Shown: positions 34,688 to 44,819, counted from the first letter of the stretch. The stretch is DNA of 64,000 nucleotides from Paraphysomonas bandaiensis (GCA_965644295.1 CBFFRP010000132.1:124001-188000), one strand, 5' to 3'. Made by a program: numbers and translations. The notes: generated from the letters alone by a model not told the origin.

Positions 34688-34924
34688 AGTGTGCATTGTA
34701 TGTTTATTGCTCTTCTTTTCAATAATTATGTGGTGTTATGTTTATACAATGACTAGCTAGAACTAGTTTGTAGCTCATTCACGTACATAGCAATCAAACG
34801 GTAAGTTGAGCCCATTTTTATACTGAAAATAATATTAATTTCCAATATTAGTCAATAATATATCAATATAAATGCAGAGAACTATTTATTAGCACTCTAG
34901 TAACTAGCTAGTTTTAACAAGGAA

Positions 34925-34976
34925 TGTACGTCAAAAACGTGGGAATTTTTTTCCCACGTTTGCATATTGTTTACTT
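34925..34976. repeat. Right terminus of element D
   Basis: AAAACGTGGGAA, a T-rich loop, TTCCCACGTTT, then GCATATTGTTTACTT. Reverse-complemented it starts AAGTAAAC and then shows the same hairpin pattern as B and E. It is followed by ATT, a possible 3-bp duplication. No matching left end was found. Confidence 0.6.
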
Positions 34977-35009
34977 ATTGTGTGTGCGCGGCATCATGAT
35001 GTCTTAGGT

Positions 35010-35342
35010 TCACGCCACTCCCCTAGAAGTAGCGGCTGGCGCCGAAGATCCATTAACTGTATCGGGGTCTCGATCTGATTTGCTGGATTTATTTGTTGGG
35101 GTTTTCGATCGAGAATTACTACGTTTGAGACCAACTGCTTTGATTTCTATGTATTCTTCAGTGCACTTTTCGATGTCTGCAGCGTGAATGGGGTCGTCGA
35201 GCTGGATGAGTCGTGTAGTGTCACCGCTGTTGTCCACTAGACCACGGTACGCTGCAATTAGTCCTTTTCTGAGCTTTATTAGAGTCGTTACATATGTTAT
35301 GAGATATTTGAAACTATCTACCGTCCTGGAGGTCTCATTCAC
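35010..35342 (-). pseudogene. Unidentified open frame, probably frameshifted
   Basis: A 110-aa frame (FKYLITYVTTLIKLRKGLIAAYRGL, then a Lys/Ser/Asp-rich tail) ends at 35010. Sequence just upstream on the same strand reads on (VFHQRIRDI, then KEINEIFRVNE) only if one frame change is allowed near 35370. I do not recognise the family. It may be the 3' end of a host gene broken by the neighbouring elements. The 278 bp between 35343 and the LTR hold nothing else that I can support. Confidence 0.3.
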
Positions 35343-35620
35343 TCTGAAGATCTCATTTATCTCCTTAAATATCTCTTATCCGCTGGTGGAACACCTTCGT
35401 TGAAAAATACATGTCCTGAAATCACAAAGCCTCTCAATACGGGAACAAAATCGATAGCCCATAAAATATCCAGTCCAGCTATGCTGCAGTGGGCATGTAG
35501 GAGATATGGACATATGCCGCAGTGCACTCCCGATTCCTGCTGGGGGGAATCGCAACTGAAAGATGGCTGTGTGAGTGTGCCGTGCGGTGCTGTACTGCTA
35601 CGTAGATGTACTGCTGTATG

Positions 35621-35975
35621 CGAAGAGAAAAAATGTACGGATCACTCTACTGTCGTCAGTACTACAGGCTGGCAATGACACGGATCCAATACTCCCGTTG
35701 TTCTTTATCGGTCTACACTACAGGTAGGCAAAGAAACAAGTCTCTTGACAAATACTACAGAAATTGTTAGTGACAAGAAATTATGAGTCTCCCCTACAGT
35801 CATAATACTGTTCTCGTGTACTCATTCATATTTCTGTGTACATTCTAGACCGTATCCTACAGAGCTACAAATGCACTAAACTGAAAAATACAACCATCAG
35901 GGGAACAAAAATAACGACAGACGTTAACTCTTGTCACTCGCACTTTCTCGTACCAACGTATCACTTTGCTCTGCG
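35621..35975 (-). repeat. 3' LTR of the intact copia element
   Basis: 355 bp. Read on the minus strand it starts CGCAGAGC and ends CTCTTCG, without the usual TG..CA ends. The polyprotein stop codon lies inside it, 13-15 nt from its start. A purine-rich AGGGGTG tract directly precedes it (35976-35982) as the likely polypurine tract. Confidence 0.93.
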
Positions 35976-38900
35976 CACCCCTGTGGCATGTGTATTGTCT
36001 CCCACGATACCACATGACATATACCTGTACAGAGTACCTTGAAGGGGCTTTGTCAATGCATCTGCAAGCATCATCTTCGTCGGTAAGTGCTGCAAACGAA
36101 TATTTCCTGCCTTGTAATTCTCTCTGATGATCTCGCGCCTCACACGTAGATATTTCGATCGATACTTGCCACCACCTTTCATCACAAGCGATAAAGTTGA
36201 CGTGTTGTCTTGAAGTACCACAGGTGCGCCAATATCGTATCCTTGACCCTTGATGAAATCTGCACACTGTATCACCTGCATCATCATATCTGACAGTCCC
36301 ACCAATTCAGATTCTGTCGAGTCTTTCGTGACCATCCTTTGCTTCGAGGATTTGCACAGAACTGTCGCGCCACCTACCTTAACCACGAGTCCCGTATGTC
36401 CTTTGCCATCCTCATGACATGCGAATGCTGAATCGATATATCCAGTGACAGCCAGCTCCTTCCCCACACACAATACCAAGTTCTGTTCCCTAGTCGCATT
36501 GAGGTAGCGGGCTACTCTGTGAAGCTTTTCCATATCTGCCTGTGTAGGACTCTTCACTTTTGTACTCAGGTAAGCGATTGCAAGCAATATATCCGGTCTC
36601 ACTCTCTTAGCCAGGTATAATAATTGTGCCACCATCTTATGGAACTTTCTCCTCTCATTCTTGCTGATCAATTTAGTCGTAGTGCTCTTAAATAACGCAC
36701 CAGTAGCTGGTGATGCAGCATTCCCTGTTACACCGTGTTCCTGTAGAAAATTCTCTATGTATGACTTCATAGACACCGTGATCTCGCCGTTCTCTGCTAT
36801 TATTATATGCATGCCTAGGTAGGATAGATTTTTGTCATCGCTATACTTTACTTCCACAAAACGCTCCCTGAGCTCTTGTACAAGCTTCTTGGTATCTTCC
36901 TCCTTGTGTGACATAACCAGTAGGTCGTCGACAAACACTACCACTGTGCATGTGTGTCCATCAACCACTCTGTTCATTACACATGGGTCTACCTCATTAT
37001 GTTTGAACCCAATCAATCGCAGGAATCCAGTTATAGTTTCATACCACAATCTCGCGCTCTGTATGCATCCATATAATGCCTTGTCTAGTCGTACATACAG
37101 CTTGCCGCTCTCGTCCACGTAGGGCTTAACTTCCGGCGCTACCTTAGATAGTATCGTAGTTAGCATAGGCTCTAGCTCCATGATGACTTCCTCTCTTGTC
37201 ATCTCCGCATTTAAATACGCGCCTCCAATGTCCACCGTTGCTATATGCCGCTTCTCCTTGGCAGCAATTGCTAAGCACATCATGATCGATTGCATCGCTG
37301 CTGTTGGCGACGATGTGTCTGTATACAGCTTCCTGTCTTGCTGTGCCCCATTCGCCACTAGTCGAGCTTTTACTTTCTCAAAGCGACCCATGCCATCGTA
37401 CTTTGTCTTGAGGAACATTAGCGATCGGATTGTCTTCTTCAATTGCTTCTTTGACAACTGCTTCTTCTGCACCGGACTCATAGCCTTCTTCTCATGCAAT
37501 AGTTGCTTTAGCTCTGCAACAATGGCTTTATATGCTGTAGGTCCATACTCCTGCAATCCTTTCATAACACTTGTATGGTAGGCTCTATACTCCACCGGCT
37601 TAGACGACTGGATTCCAGAATCATCTCTCACTTGCTCTCCATGATCCTCACCGATGCTATTGTTTACCGGCACATTACGCTCACCGTCGTCATTGTCGTC
37701 ACCGTCGTCACCAACAAGCTGTGGAACATCTTCATCTTCATTCTCTGCTGAGTCGACTACATCTTCATGACTCGTTCGCGACTCTAGTTGTCGTTCGCCC
37801 TTCGCTGATTCTTCCAAGTAAGTCGAGTTATGATCCTCTTCATTAGACTCATGTCCCTCTGGCAGGTTCATCTTATCCTCCTCTCTATCCAGCCCATCTT
37901 TCGCATCAGTCTTCTGTAGCAATGGTGTCATATCGTCTCTTCCACTGCTATTATCACACGTCTTTGCTGCATTATTCATTGCGTCTATTATGAGCTGTGT
38001 TGTTCGCATCTTTACCCAGTTAGTTCTTCTAATTCTCTTCTGTGTCTTGATATTGAAGAATACCCAACTACCGTTAGCATTGCCAGTAGGATACAATGCT
38101 ATGCATGGCTCCGTACGATCCTGCTCGGCATTATTACTCCTCACCTTAGGATTGTAGCACTCCACGTAGTCTCCAAATGCCACATCTAGTTCTTTTCTGT
38201 AGTTCGGCTTTCTCCCAGTGAAAGCTACTCGTGGAGCGACGATGGAATGACTTGTCGATGGTCTTCTCAGATTCATGCGACTGTTCGCATATTTCACTAA
38301 GTCTTCCACGTTCGCATTAGGCAATTTCCACGGTAGACCTGCATTCACACTTCTTATGATCTCCTTCAGCCTTCTTATCTTGCTATCGACCCTATCCATA
38401 TGATCTCCAGCACCGCTGATGTCTATCTCCACCCCTGTAATCTTTCCTCGAAGTGGTTGAAATCCCGGCTGTGGATCCAGGTATGCTATCCTCGGTGTAA
38501 ATCCATGGCTGCGCAATAGACTCACTTGCTCTTGCAGAGCTAGTCCAAGATCGTCTGTTCTCTCACTCGGTAGTGCCGCCACCAAAGTTAGTCCAAGAGG
38601 CTCCGACAACGTGATCATGAAGGGTTGCTTCCTCACATAGAATAAGTCCGTATATAACCGCTGACTCTTTTGCTGCGACGCCTTCAATTCAATATCCACG
38701 TGTTGTCTGCGTACCTTCTTTTTGGTGTGTTTTCCTCTGATAGCCTCACACGGTTTGCCATATATATCGAACGACCTTCTGATATCATTTGCCGTCAGCT
38801 GCACCCCTGTGATGTTGCCGTCACTCACGAGGTTTATCGCATCTTGTTCTGAGTCAAAACCAGAATTGCGTATTAGTTCTCGAGCTTCTCTCGCCCTAGC

Positions 38901-40349
38901 AACTTCGCCTCTTGTGTATTTTTGTTCTTCCATGCTTGTTGATGTAACATTAACATTGCCTTCTGCCCAGTCTCTCATATCAGCTACATACATTTTGTTC
39001 CGCCTTCTGAACACTAGTTCTTTGTTTTGTAGATACACAGTGTACGATACACCCGGTTCATAAGCCACTGGATACATATCTTCCACATCGGCCTGGCATA
39101 ATACACTCACACGTAGGTCTTCAGCCGTCTTACACGTGAAGAAATGATCCAGCTCTCCCACGTTCGGTAGTTCTACGGCGTGTCCAGATAGACCGGCTAC
39201 CGTGCACTTTCTGCTTGCTGGCCTCACGTCCTTCAGCAACCACGGGTGTACAACTGATACGTCCGCCTGGTTGTCTAGAAGCACCTCGTACCACTCAAAA
39301 CGCTCACCGCTCGATGCATATGCGTTCATTGTTGTGACCGAGCACTGTTTTTCCTCCGGCTCTACATTATCGGGACAATCACTCAGTTTGTGTCCGGGCT
39401 CTCCACAACCCCAGCACACCATGGGTTTCCTCGGCCTATTACCGCGACGTCTCGGCTCCTGGTCATCATTGGCCTTCTGTTTTCTGTCCATTTCACTCGC
39501 ACGCCTTTGCTTGGTGGATTGTTCCTTCTGGCTGACAAATGCTACTCCACCATTCGATTTTGCTCCTCTCCTCGGGGTAAGATACTTCGATGCTTTAGTG
39601 TAGATATCGTTGACGTGCTCAGGTGGCTTCTGCGTGCCCATCATCAGATCATTTAGATAATTTGTCTTGAATTCCCCATAACGGGCATCATCCAATCCCC
39701 TAAAGAAATCCATGGCTATGTCCTCATCATCCATTCTCGGATTGTCGGCGTCATTGTACGCATCTAGTAGGAAATCGAATCTCTCCTTGTAGCCCACTAT
39801 GCTCTCGAAGGGACCTTGTTTTGCGTCTTGATATTTCTTCCTAGTCTCTGCACGGACGACCGCTTCGACATTTGAGCTCGTTGCTGACTTATGAGTCTCC
39901 TTTACAGCCAACCACAGCAGCAGAGGGTCCTTGGTCGAGTTGATTTTGTCGTATTCTGGTGTGAGCTTTATTGCGTCAATTGATTCATTGCTCAGATGAT
40001 TGTAGATGAATGCATAGAAAGCAGTCCGATTCGCCTTCATTTCATTAATCAATTTCGCCCTTGCCTTCCTGGCATCCTTCATATCTTCAGCGTTAAATCC
40101 GTGGGGGTCGTTTTTTAAGTTATATTCTGCAGGGTTTACACGCGGCGGTTCATAGTACTTGTCCAGTTCGATTAGCCTTGCCAGGTCTCCATATCTCTCC
40201 ATTCCCTCGGCCACAAGCTTCTGCTTGAACGTCGCCAAGTTGGTATTGGCACCATATTTCAGTATTGGCACAGACGTGGACGCACTGTTGCTCGCCGAAC
40301 CCCTAGCCCTTTGTTCAAATCGCTTCTGAAACTTCTTGTTGGATCTCAT
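35961..40349 (-). CDS. Copia gag-pol polyprotein
   Basis: A single 1,462-codon frame. Gag ends with the zinc knuckle CWGCGEPGHKLSDC (about residues 311-324). A protease-like LLDNQADVSVVHP motif (about 354) has DNQAD where most proteases have D-(S/T)-G. The integrase core is atypical but shows D in YTDLFYV, D in AYLDPQ and a downstream E in KIRRLKEII. The usual HHCC finger is not evident. Reverse transcriptase has DIGGAYLNAEM and FVDDLLV (about 1138). RNase H has GYIDSAFACHEDGKGHTG and DSTESELVGLSD, and ends with MLADALTKPLQG. This layout matches the protist/algal (CoDi-like) branch of copia as I remember it. The ATG is 15 nt inside the internal region. Confidence 0.95.
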   Translation of the reverse strand: MRSNKKFQKRFEQRARGSASNSASTSVPILKYGANTNLATFKQKLVAEGMERYGDLARLIELDKYYEPPRVNPAEYNLKNDPHGFNAEDMKDARKARAKLINEMKANRTAFYAFIYNHLSNESIDAIKLTPEYDKINSTKDPLLLWLAVKETHKSATSSNVEAVVRAETRKKYQDAKQGPFESIVGYKERFDFLLDAYNDADNPRMDDEDIAMDFFRGLDDARYGEFKTNYLNDLMMGTQKPPEHVNDIYTKASKYLTPRRGAKSNGGVAFVSQKEQSTKQRRASEMDRKQKANDDQEPRRRGNRPRKPMVCWGCGEPGHKLSDCPDNVEPEEKQCSVTTMNAYASSGERFEWYEVLLDNQADVSVVHPWLLKDVRPASRKCTVAGLSGHAVELPNVGELDHFFTCKTAEDLRVSVLCQADVEDMYPVAYEPGVSYTVYLQNKELVFRRRNKMYVADMRDWAEGNVNVTSTSMEEQKYTRGEVARAREARELIRNSGFDSEQDAINLVSDGNITGVQLTANDIRRSFDIYGKPCEAIRGKHTKKKVRRQHVDIELKASQQKSQRLYTDLFYVRKQPFMITLSEPLGLTLVAALPSERTDDLGLALQEQVSLLRSHGFTPRIAYLDPQPGFQPLRGKITGVEIDISGAGDHMDRVDSKIRRLKEIIRSVNAGLPWKLPNANVEDLVKYANSRMNLRRPSTSHSIVAPRVAFTGRKPNYRKELDVAFGDYVECYNPKVRSNNAEQDRTEPCIALYPTGNANGSWVFFNIKTQKRIRRTNWVKMRTTQLIIDAMNNAAKTCDNSSGRDDMTPLLQKTDAKDGLDREEDKMNLPEGHESNEEDHNSTYLEESAKGERQLESRTSHEDVVDSAENEDEDVPQLVGDDGDDNDDGERNVPVNNSIGEDHGEQVRDDSGIQSSKPVEYRAYHTSVMKGLQEYGPTAYKAIVAELKQLLHEKKAMSPVQKKQLSKKQLKKTIRSLMFLKTKYDGMGRFEKVKARLVANGAQQDRKLYTDTSSPTAAMQSIMMCLAIAAKEKRHIATVDIGGAYLNAEMTREEVIMELEPMLTTILSKVAPEVKPYVDESGKLYVRLDKALYGCIQSARLWYETITGFLRLIGFKHNEVDPCVMNRVVDGHTCTVVVFVDDLLVMSHKEEDTKKLVQELRERFVEVKYSDDKNLSYLGMHIIIAENGEITVSMKSYIENFLQEHGVTGNAASPATGALFKSTTTKLISKNERRKFHKMVAQLLYLAKRVRPDILLAIAYLSTKVKSPTQADMEKLHRVARYLNATREQNLVLCVGKELAVTGYIDSAFACHEDGKGHTGLVVKVGGATVLCKSSKQRMVTKDSTESELVGLSDMMMQVIQCADFIKGQGYDIGAPVVLQDNTSTLSLVMKGGGKYRSKYLRVRREIIRENYKAGNIRLQHLPTKMMLADALTKPLQGTLYRYMSCGIVGDNTHATGVRRAK

Positions 40350-40351
40350 TC

Positions 40352-40364
40352 TAATTTCTTGTCA
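40352..40364 (-). promoter_or_regulatory. Presumed primer-binding site, self-complementary to LTR
   Basis: On the minus strand TGACAAGAAATTA starts at the first base after the 5' LTR, where the primer-binding site belongs. It does not start with TGG as tRNA-primed sites do. It is perfectly complementary to the RNA copy of 40515-40527 inside the LTR, which suggests a self-primer as in Tf1-type elements. Confidence 0.65.
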
Positions 40365-40719
40365 CGAAGAGAAAAAATGTACGGATCACTCTACTGTCGT
40401 CAGTACTACAGGCTGGCAATGACACGGATCCAATACTCCCGTTGTTCTTTATCGGTCTACACTACAGGTAGGCAAAGAAACAAGTCTCTTGACAGATACT
40501 ACAGAAATTGTTAGTGACAAGAAATTATGAGTCTCCCCTACAGTCATAATACTGTTCTCGTGTACTCATTCATATTTCTGTGTACATTCTAGACCGTATC
40601 CTACAGAGCTACAAATGCACTAAACTGAAAAATACAACCATCAGGGGAACAAAAATAACGACAGACGTTAACTCTTGTCACTCGCACTTTCTCGTACCAA
40701 CGTATCACTTTGCTCTGCG
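40365..40719 (-). repeat. 5' LTR of the intact copia element
   Basis: 355 bp, identical to 35621-35975 except one base. The segment 40515-40527 is the complement of the adjoining primer-binding site. If it is at the RNA 5' end, as in self-primed elements, transcription would start about 190-200 nt into the LTR. Confidence 0.93.
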
Positions 40720-40931
40720 GTATGTATATAGCTACACGGTATACTGGTATACAGTATACGTATACAGAGTGTATCCAGGCACAGGAGGCGAGGACAAATA
40801 TACGAGCAGTGAGCAGTGAGCACTGAGCAGTGAGCTCCGCTATGAGGATACACACCCAGCCGAGTGCCACAAGAGGCAGCATAGTACATATGAGATAAAT
40901 GACCCATCAACAGAGACTGTGATGTTAAAGT
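40720..40931 (+). promoter_or_regulatory. 5' region of EF-hand gene with GTATAC cluster
   Basis: Four GTATAC palindromes lie in about 30 bp (40738-40768), followed by overlapping GAGCAGTGAGCA repeats at 40803-40832. The copia element inserted immediately upstream. Confidence 0.4.
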
Positions 40932-42173
40932 ATGGGTGTGTGTGGCTCTCATAAGCTGATTCCTGTGCTGGACGATGTCACTGATAGTGTGTTTCGGTCT
41001 CTGGATCTCAACACGAGTGACATCAATCGTCTATACGACACGTTTCAGTATATCGATCTCGATGAGTCCGGAAGCATAAGAAAAGATGAAATTTTTTCAT
41101 TCTTTCGAGTCGAGGCGACTCATCTGACTGAGCGCATATTCGACGTGCTCGACACACGCAAAAACAACACGTTAAATTTTCGTGATTTTGTGTGTGGTGT
41201 TTGGAACATGCTGTCGATGGATCCTGATTACTTGGGGGCCTATGTATTCTTTTTATTTGATACTGAGCAACGAGGAATACTGGATGGTGACCAAATCCGA
41301 GCTCTTGTTGAAGCAGTACATCGTAAATCATATGAGAGCAATCGCTCTGTGAAGCGAATAGTCGACCAGCTCCGAAAAAATCGCACTAAACTGAATATTG
41401 AGAAGTTCACTGAGTGGTCTCGATCTAATGTTGCTATATGTGCGCCGTTTATAACTTTACAGCACCGACTTCGTGGTACGATAGTTGGGCATAACTTCTG
41501 GAATGTATTAATGGAACGACGGCGTCGACATCCAGAACAAGGACATCCGCGGTATGTGGTGAACCTAATAAAATCCATGACCGGGGAGTATAATGAGAAG
41601 TCTGTAATGACAGAAATTTTATCCGAAGTTGGTGGTATTCGAAATGTTAGTGCTTCAGAACCAAAAGGGAAAATACAACTGAAGAAAAGTTCAAGCAAGG
41701 TTTCTCCTGAAGCCAACTATCACGATTCTTCATACATTGCTGATGAAGTAAATGAAAATGATTACAGTGATGCAGAACCCAATGTTGGAAAATATAATGA
41801 ACATGTGTTTAATGACTTTGAGGCGGATAATTCCGAATTTGTGTATCATGACTACAATCTATACGATGCAAACTATCATTTCCATGAGGATGTCACTGAG
41901 TACAATGCCCGCAATGAAGTTGATTGTGATGTGAAGAAATTTGATGCTCAAGATCAAAACAGTAAGTATCATCGCTCCAGTACTACTGCAAGCCTCCGTG
42001 ATGTCTCTGGATTTGAAGTGAAACCAATATCTACTGACCCTACCAACGCTGCATGTAAGTCCAATAAGGCTGTTCTTCCGCCTATTCAACTGCCACCTGA
42101 AGTTCCCGGTGCTCAAACTAGCAAGAGTAAGAAGAAGAAAAAGGGAAAGAAAAAGAATAAACGTTTTCCGTAG
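40932..42173 (+). CDS. N-myristoylated EF-hand calcium-binding protein
   Basis: 413-aa intronless frame. It starts MGVCGS, a strong N-myristoylation motif with an adjacent Cys for palmitoylation, so membrane attachment is likely. Canonical EF-hand loop DLDESGSIRKDE lies at about residues 42-53. Two further EF-like loops (DTRKNNTLNFRD, DTEQRGILDGDQ) have fewer ligands. The layout recalls the calcineurin-B/NCS group. From about residue 230 the protein is long, acidic and Tyr/Asn/Asp-rich and ends in a lysine-rich tail (SKKKKKGKKKNK). This tail is not part of the classical family. A calcium sensor role is inferred. Confidence 0.75.
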   Translation: MGVCGSHKLIPVLDDVTDSVFRSLDLNTSDINRLYDTFQYIDLDESGSIRKDEIFSFFRVEATHLTERIFDVLDTRKNNTLNFRDFVCGVWNMLSMDPDYLGAYVFFLFDTEQRGILDGDQIRALVEAVHRKSYESNRSVKRIVDQLRKNRTKLNIEKFTEWSRSNVAICAPFITLQHRLRGTIVGHNFWNVLMERRRRHPEQGHPRYVVNLIKSMTGEYNEKSVMTEILSEVGGIRNVSASEPKGKIQLKKSSSKVSPEANYHDSSYIADEVNENDYSDAEPNVGKYNEHVFNDFEADNSEFVYHDYNLYDANYHFHEDVTEYNARNEVDCDVKKFDAQDQNSKYHRSSTTASLRDVSGFEVKPISTDPTNAACKSNKAVLPPIQLPPEVPGAQTSKSKKKKKGKKKNKRFP

Positions 42174-42603
42174 AAGAATATATTGATTTTACAGTAGTTA
42201 GGCATGTTGTAGCAGTTGTATATTTTGTGAATATTCTCAGTTCTAACAAAGCGTATTTTTTTGGATCATTCGCCGCTCCGGTACGAATACTATACTAGTA
42301 TCCGTGTTGTCTCTGGGTTGACACGGAACCAATATATATAGGCCCTAAGACTTCAATCTGGCGAGTTCGCCGCATATCTCAGTTTTACATTGATTCTAAA
42401 TTTCTTCGGGGTGAGTGTCGTCCAATAATATTATAGTAGTAAGTATAGTGCTGTTTACTATACTAGATTTCCTATTGCCAAATGAGATTTGGAACTTATA
42501 CCAACCAGACAGCATATGTGAACCGGCTTCTCGTTTTAGACACACTGAAAAAGTGATTCACAAAGGACCAATCCTCACCCAAAATCGGCTGTGCACATGA
42601 AAG
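42174..42603. other. Intergenic DNA
   Basis: Downstream of the EF-hand gene; no supported gene or repeat. Confidence 0.4.
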
Positions 42604-44512
42604 AGAAGTAGTGAATATCCTATTATTAGCAATTGGCGTTTATGAGTCGGAGCTTAACTCTGATATTCTACTATTTAACGCTACAATAGCTGCTTGTGCG
42701 TCACCGCAAGCACCAAGGTGAAATCACTTTCGCTGTATCACTCAAAGCAAACGCAGTGAGCAAGCAGATTGTTGATATACCTGACTATTGAGAAATGCTC
42801 ATTTTAAGCTAGATCACAGAGAGAATTTGTCGTAAGACTAGATAGATTTATTAATATCGTTTACACGAAGTTGTGATAACCAACACTAACTCATTATAAT
42901 CCCTGCATAATATCCTACATATGCGAACCTCTCATTACTGAACATATCTTGAACGATCAAACTATTTCAGTTTCTCAATATCATCACAGCATTTGTACAT
43001 CACTATATTTCACTGTATTCTCGTACATTGTCTTGAAGTGACATACTGAATATACTAGAATAAGATCCATATTCTAATACTGACATCTGCTGACTTCAGG
43101 ATTTAGAGTCCTTAAGGTGAACAACCCGGATGATTGACTTCAGCAGGCAGCCCAATACCCCAGATGCCCTTGAGCTAACTCTATATGCGGCTCACGTTAG
43201 TTTCCCGGAGAAATATCTCCGGTACTTATTTCCCAGAACACCACGAAAAGATGCGGGTCGACTTTGTTGAGGGCGCAATAAATCATCCCTTTGCTGCATT
43301 ACACAAATGATATTATCATGCTACCATTTGGGCTTTAACATGCTGCCTTATATCTCACTTTTTGTGTCACATTCAGCAGAAAAAAATTGGAGGGAGAGAA
43401 TTCTTCACACAATTAATATCTTCATAGTTAGTAATTTGCATATTTAAAACCTTTTCCGACCATCATCAAATATTTCACCAGGTGGATTTGGTATTACCTC
43501 GACTTATTTACACCATCTTGAAAATTTAAATTTCAAAGTAGCGTATTCTAATGGGATTGGAATTATTTGTAACGAATATTTGCTACAATAGTGATAATGT
43601 AGATATACTATGAATAAGTAGTGAATGTAAATTTATGTCTGTTTATAATATATATTATAATGTGACTCAGAGATAATTATTGTTATAAGCCAAGAAAACT
43701 GTTTATTTGATAGTCTGAGTTTAGACAGCTAACGCTACACTTACATTACATAATCAAATTCAAGTGTAGCGCTTCGACTCTTTTCATGTGTACCCCAGGG
43801 ATACTACTATTCTTACTGGCTCCGCAATCATATATTCAGAGGACTTACATGTTTCTCATTAGAGATGTCTGCGCCTCTACGATAGTCTTATGTTTCTATT
43901 TCATGCCCTCAACAAAGTCGGACTCACACCTGTTCATTGTGTTCTGGGGGATAAGTAGCGGAGATATTTCTCCGGGAAACTAACGTGAGCCCCATATATA
44001 TAGTCAGCAGATAATTTACTGCACACTCATAATAGCCAAATGCTTGTGTGATACAAGGGACATTAATTTAACGTGATCCCCATATATATAGTCAGTAGAT
44101 AATAATAGCCAAATGCTTGTGTGGTACAAGGGACATTAATTTAAGTGTCACTTGTGTAGACGTCTTTGGGCCTTGACGAATAAACAGGCGTCCGGGACAG
44201 AGCCCACCTGAAGGGTAACCGGGGTATTGGGCTGCATGCTGAAGTCAATCATTTGGGCAGTTCACCTTAAGGACTCTAAATCCTGAAGTCAGCAGATGTC
44301 AGGTATATCAACAATCGGCATGTTCTCTGCGTGTGCTTTGAGCGATAGAGCAAAAATGGTTGCATCTTGTTGCTTGCGGCGACGCACAAGCAGCTTTCAT
44401 CGCGTTAAATATTTAGGATATCAGAGTTAAGCACTAGTTAGTTATATTGCAAAACATAAATTTGTTTCGATCCTTAAACCCCTATTGCTGAAAGTAAGAC
44501 ATTCTCACTTCT
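42604..44512. mobile_element. Fold-back element with long inverted arms
   Basis: Left arm 42604-about 43260 and right arm about 43790-44512 are inverted copies. Paired blocks include the termini (AGAAGTAGTGAAT / AGAAGTGAGAAT), GCTTAACTCTGATAT, GCTGCTTGTGCGTC, TGTTGATATACCTGAC, 'gacttcaggatttagagtcc', 'caataccccag' and GTTTCCCGGAGAAATATCTC. The left arm carries an extra stretch of about 290 bp (42792-43083). The centre has no transposase frame. It is a non-autonomous element; fragments occur at 40-190, 925-1050 and 6777-7056. Confidence 0.75.
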
Positions 44513-44819
44513 AGGTTATTGCGTAATTAACGTATAGGAGTAAGAGGAGCATATAAGGTAGATGATATTACGAATGTAGATATTGGTCTTGATTTGGTTG
44601 TGATGCATTATTTATAATGTCGAAAGGCAACAAATTTAGTCTACGAGCGATCTTAGTTAGAAAACAGAATAAAACATAGCTATCAGTGACCTTGAATCCC
44701 TGCAACATCTAGCCCATATAGATTACAAATAACTGGCATCTAATTATTCTATACAGATATAAAACATTCTACATTACTGGAGAGCAACATACATATCCCA
44801 CTTCGTGACTATTCGTGCT
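44513..44819. other. Intergenic DNA
   Basis: AT-rich DNA downstream of the REC-TPR-CNB gene. No structure seen. Confidence 0.4.

Larger units (their letters stand above)
35621..40719 (-). mobile_element. Nearly intact Ty1/copia retrotransposon
   Basis: 5,099-bp element in minus orientation with two 355-bp LTRs, flanked by a 5-bp duplication GTATG (35616-35620 and 40720-40724). The LTRs differ at a single base (A at 35754, G at 40498). The order gag-protease-integrase-RT-RNase H in one frame is that of Ty1/copia. The near-identical LTRs and the open frame indicate recent insertion. Confidence 0.95.
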
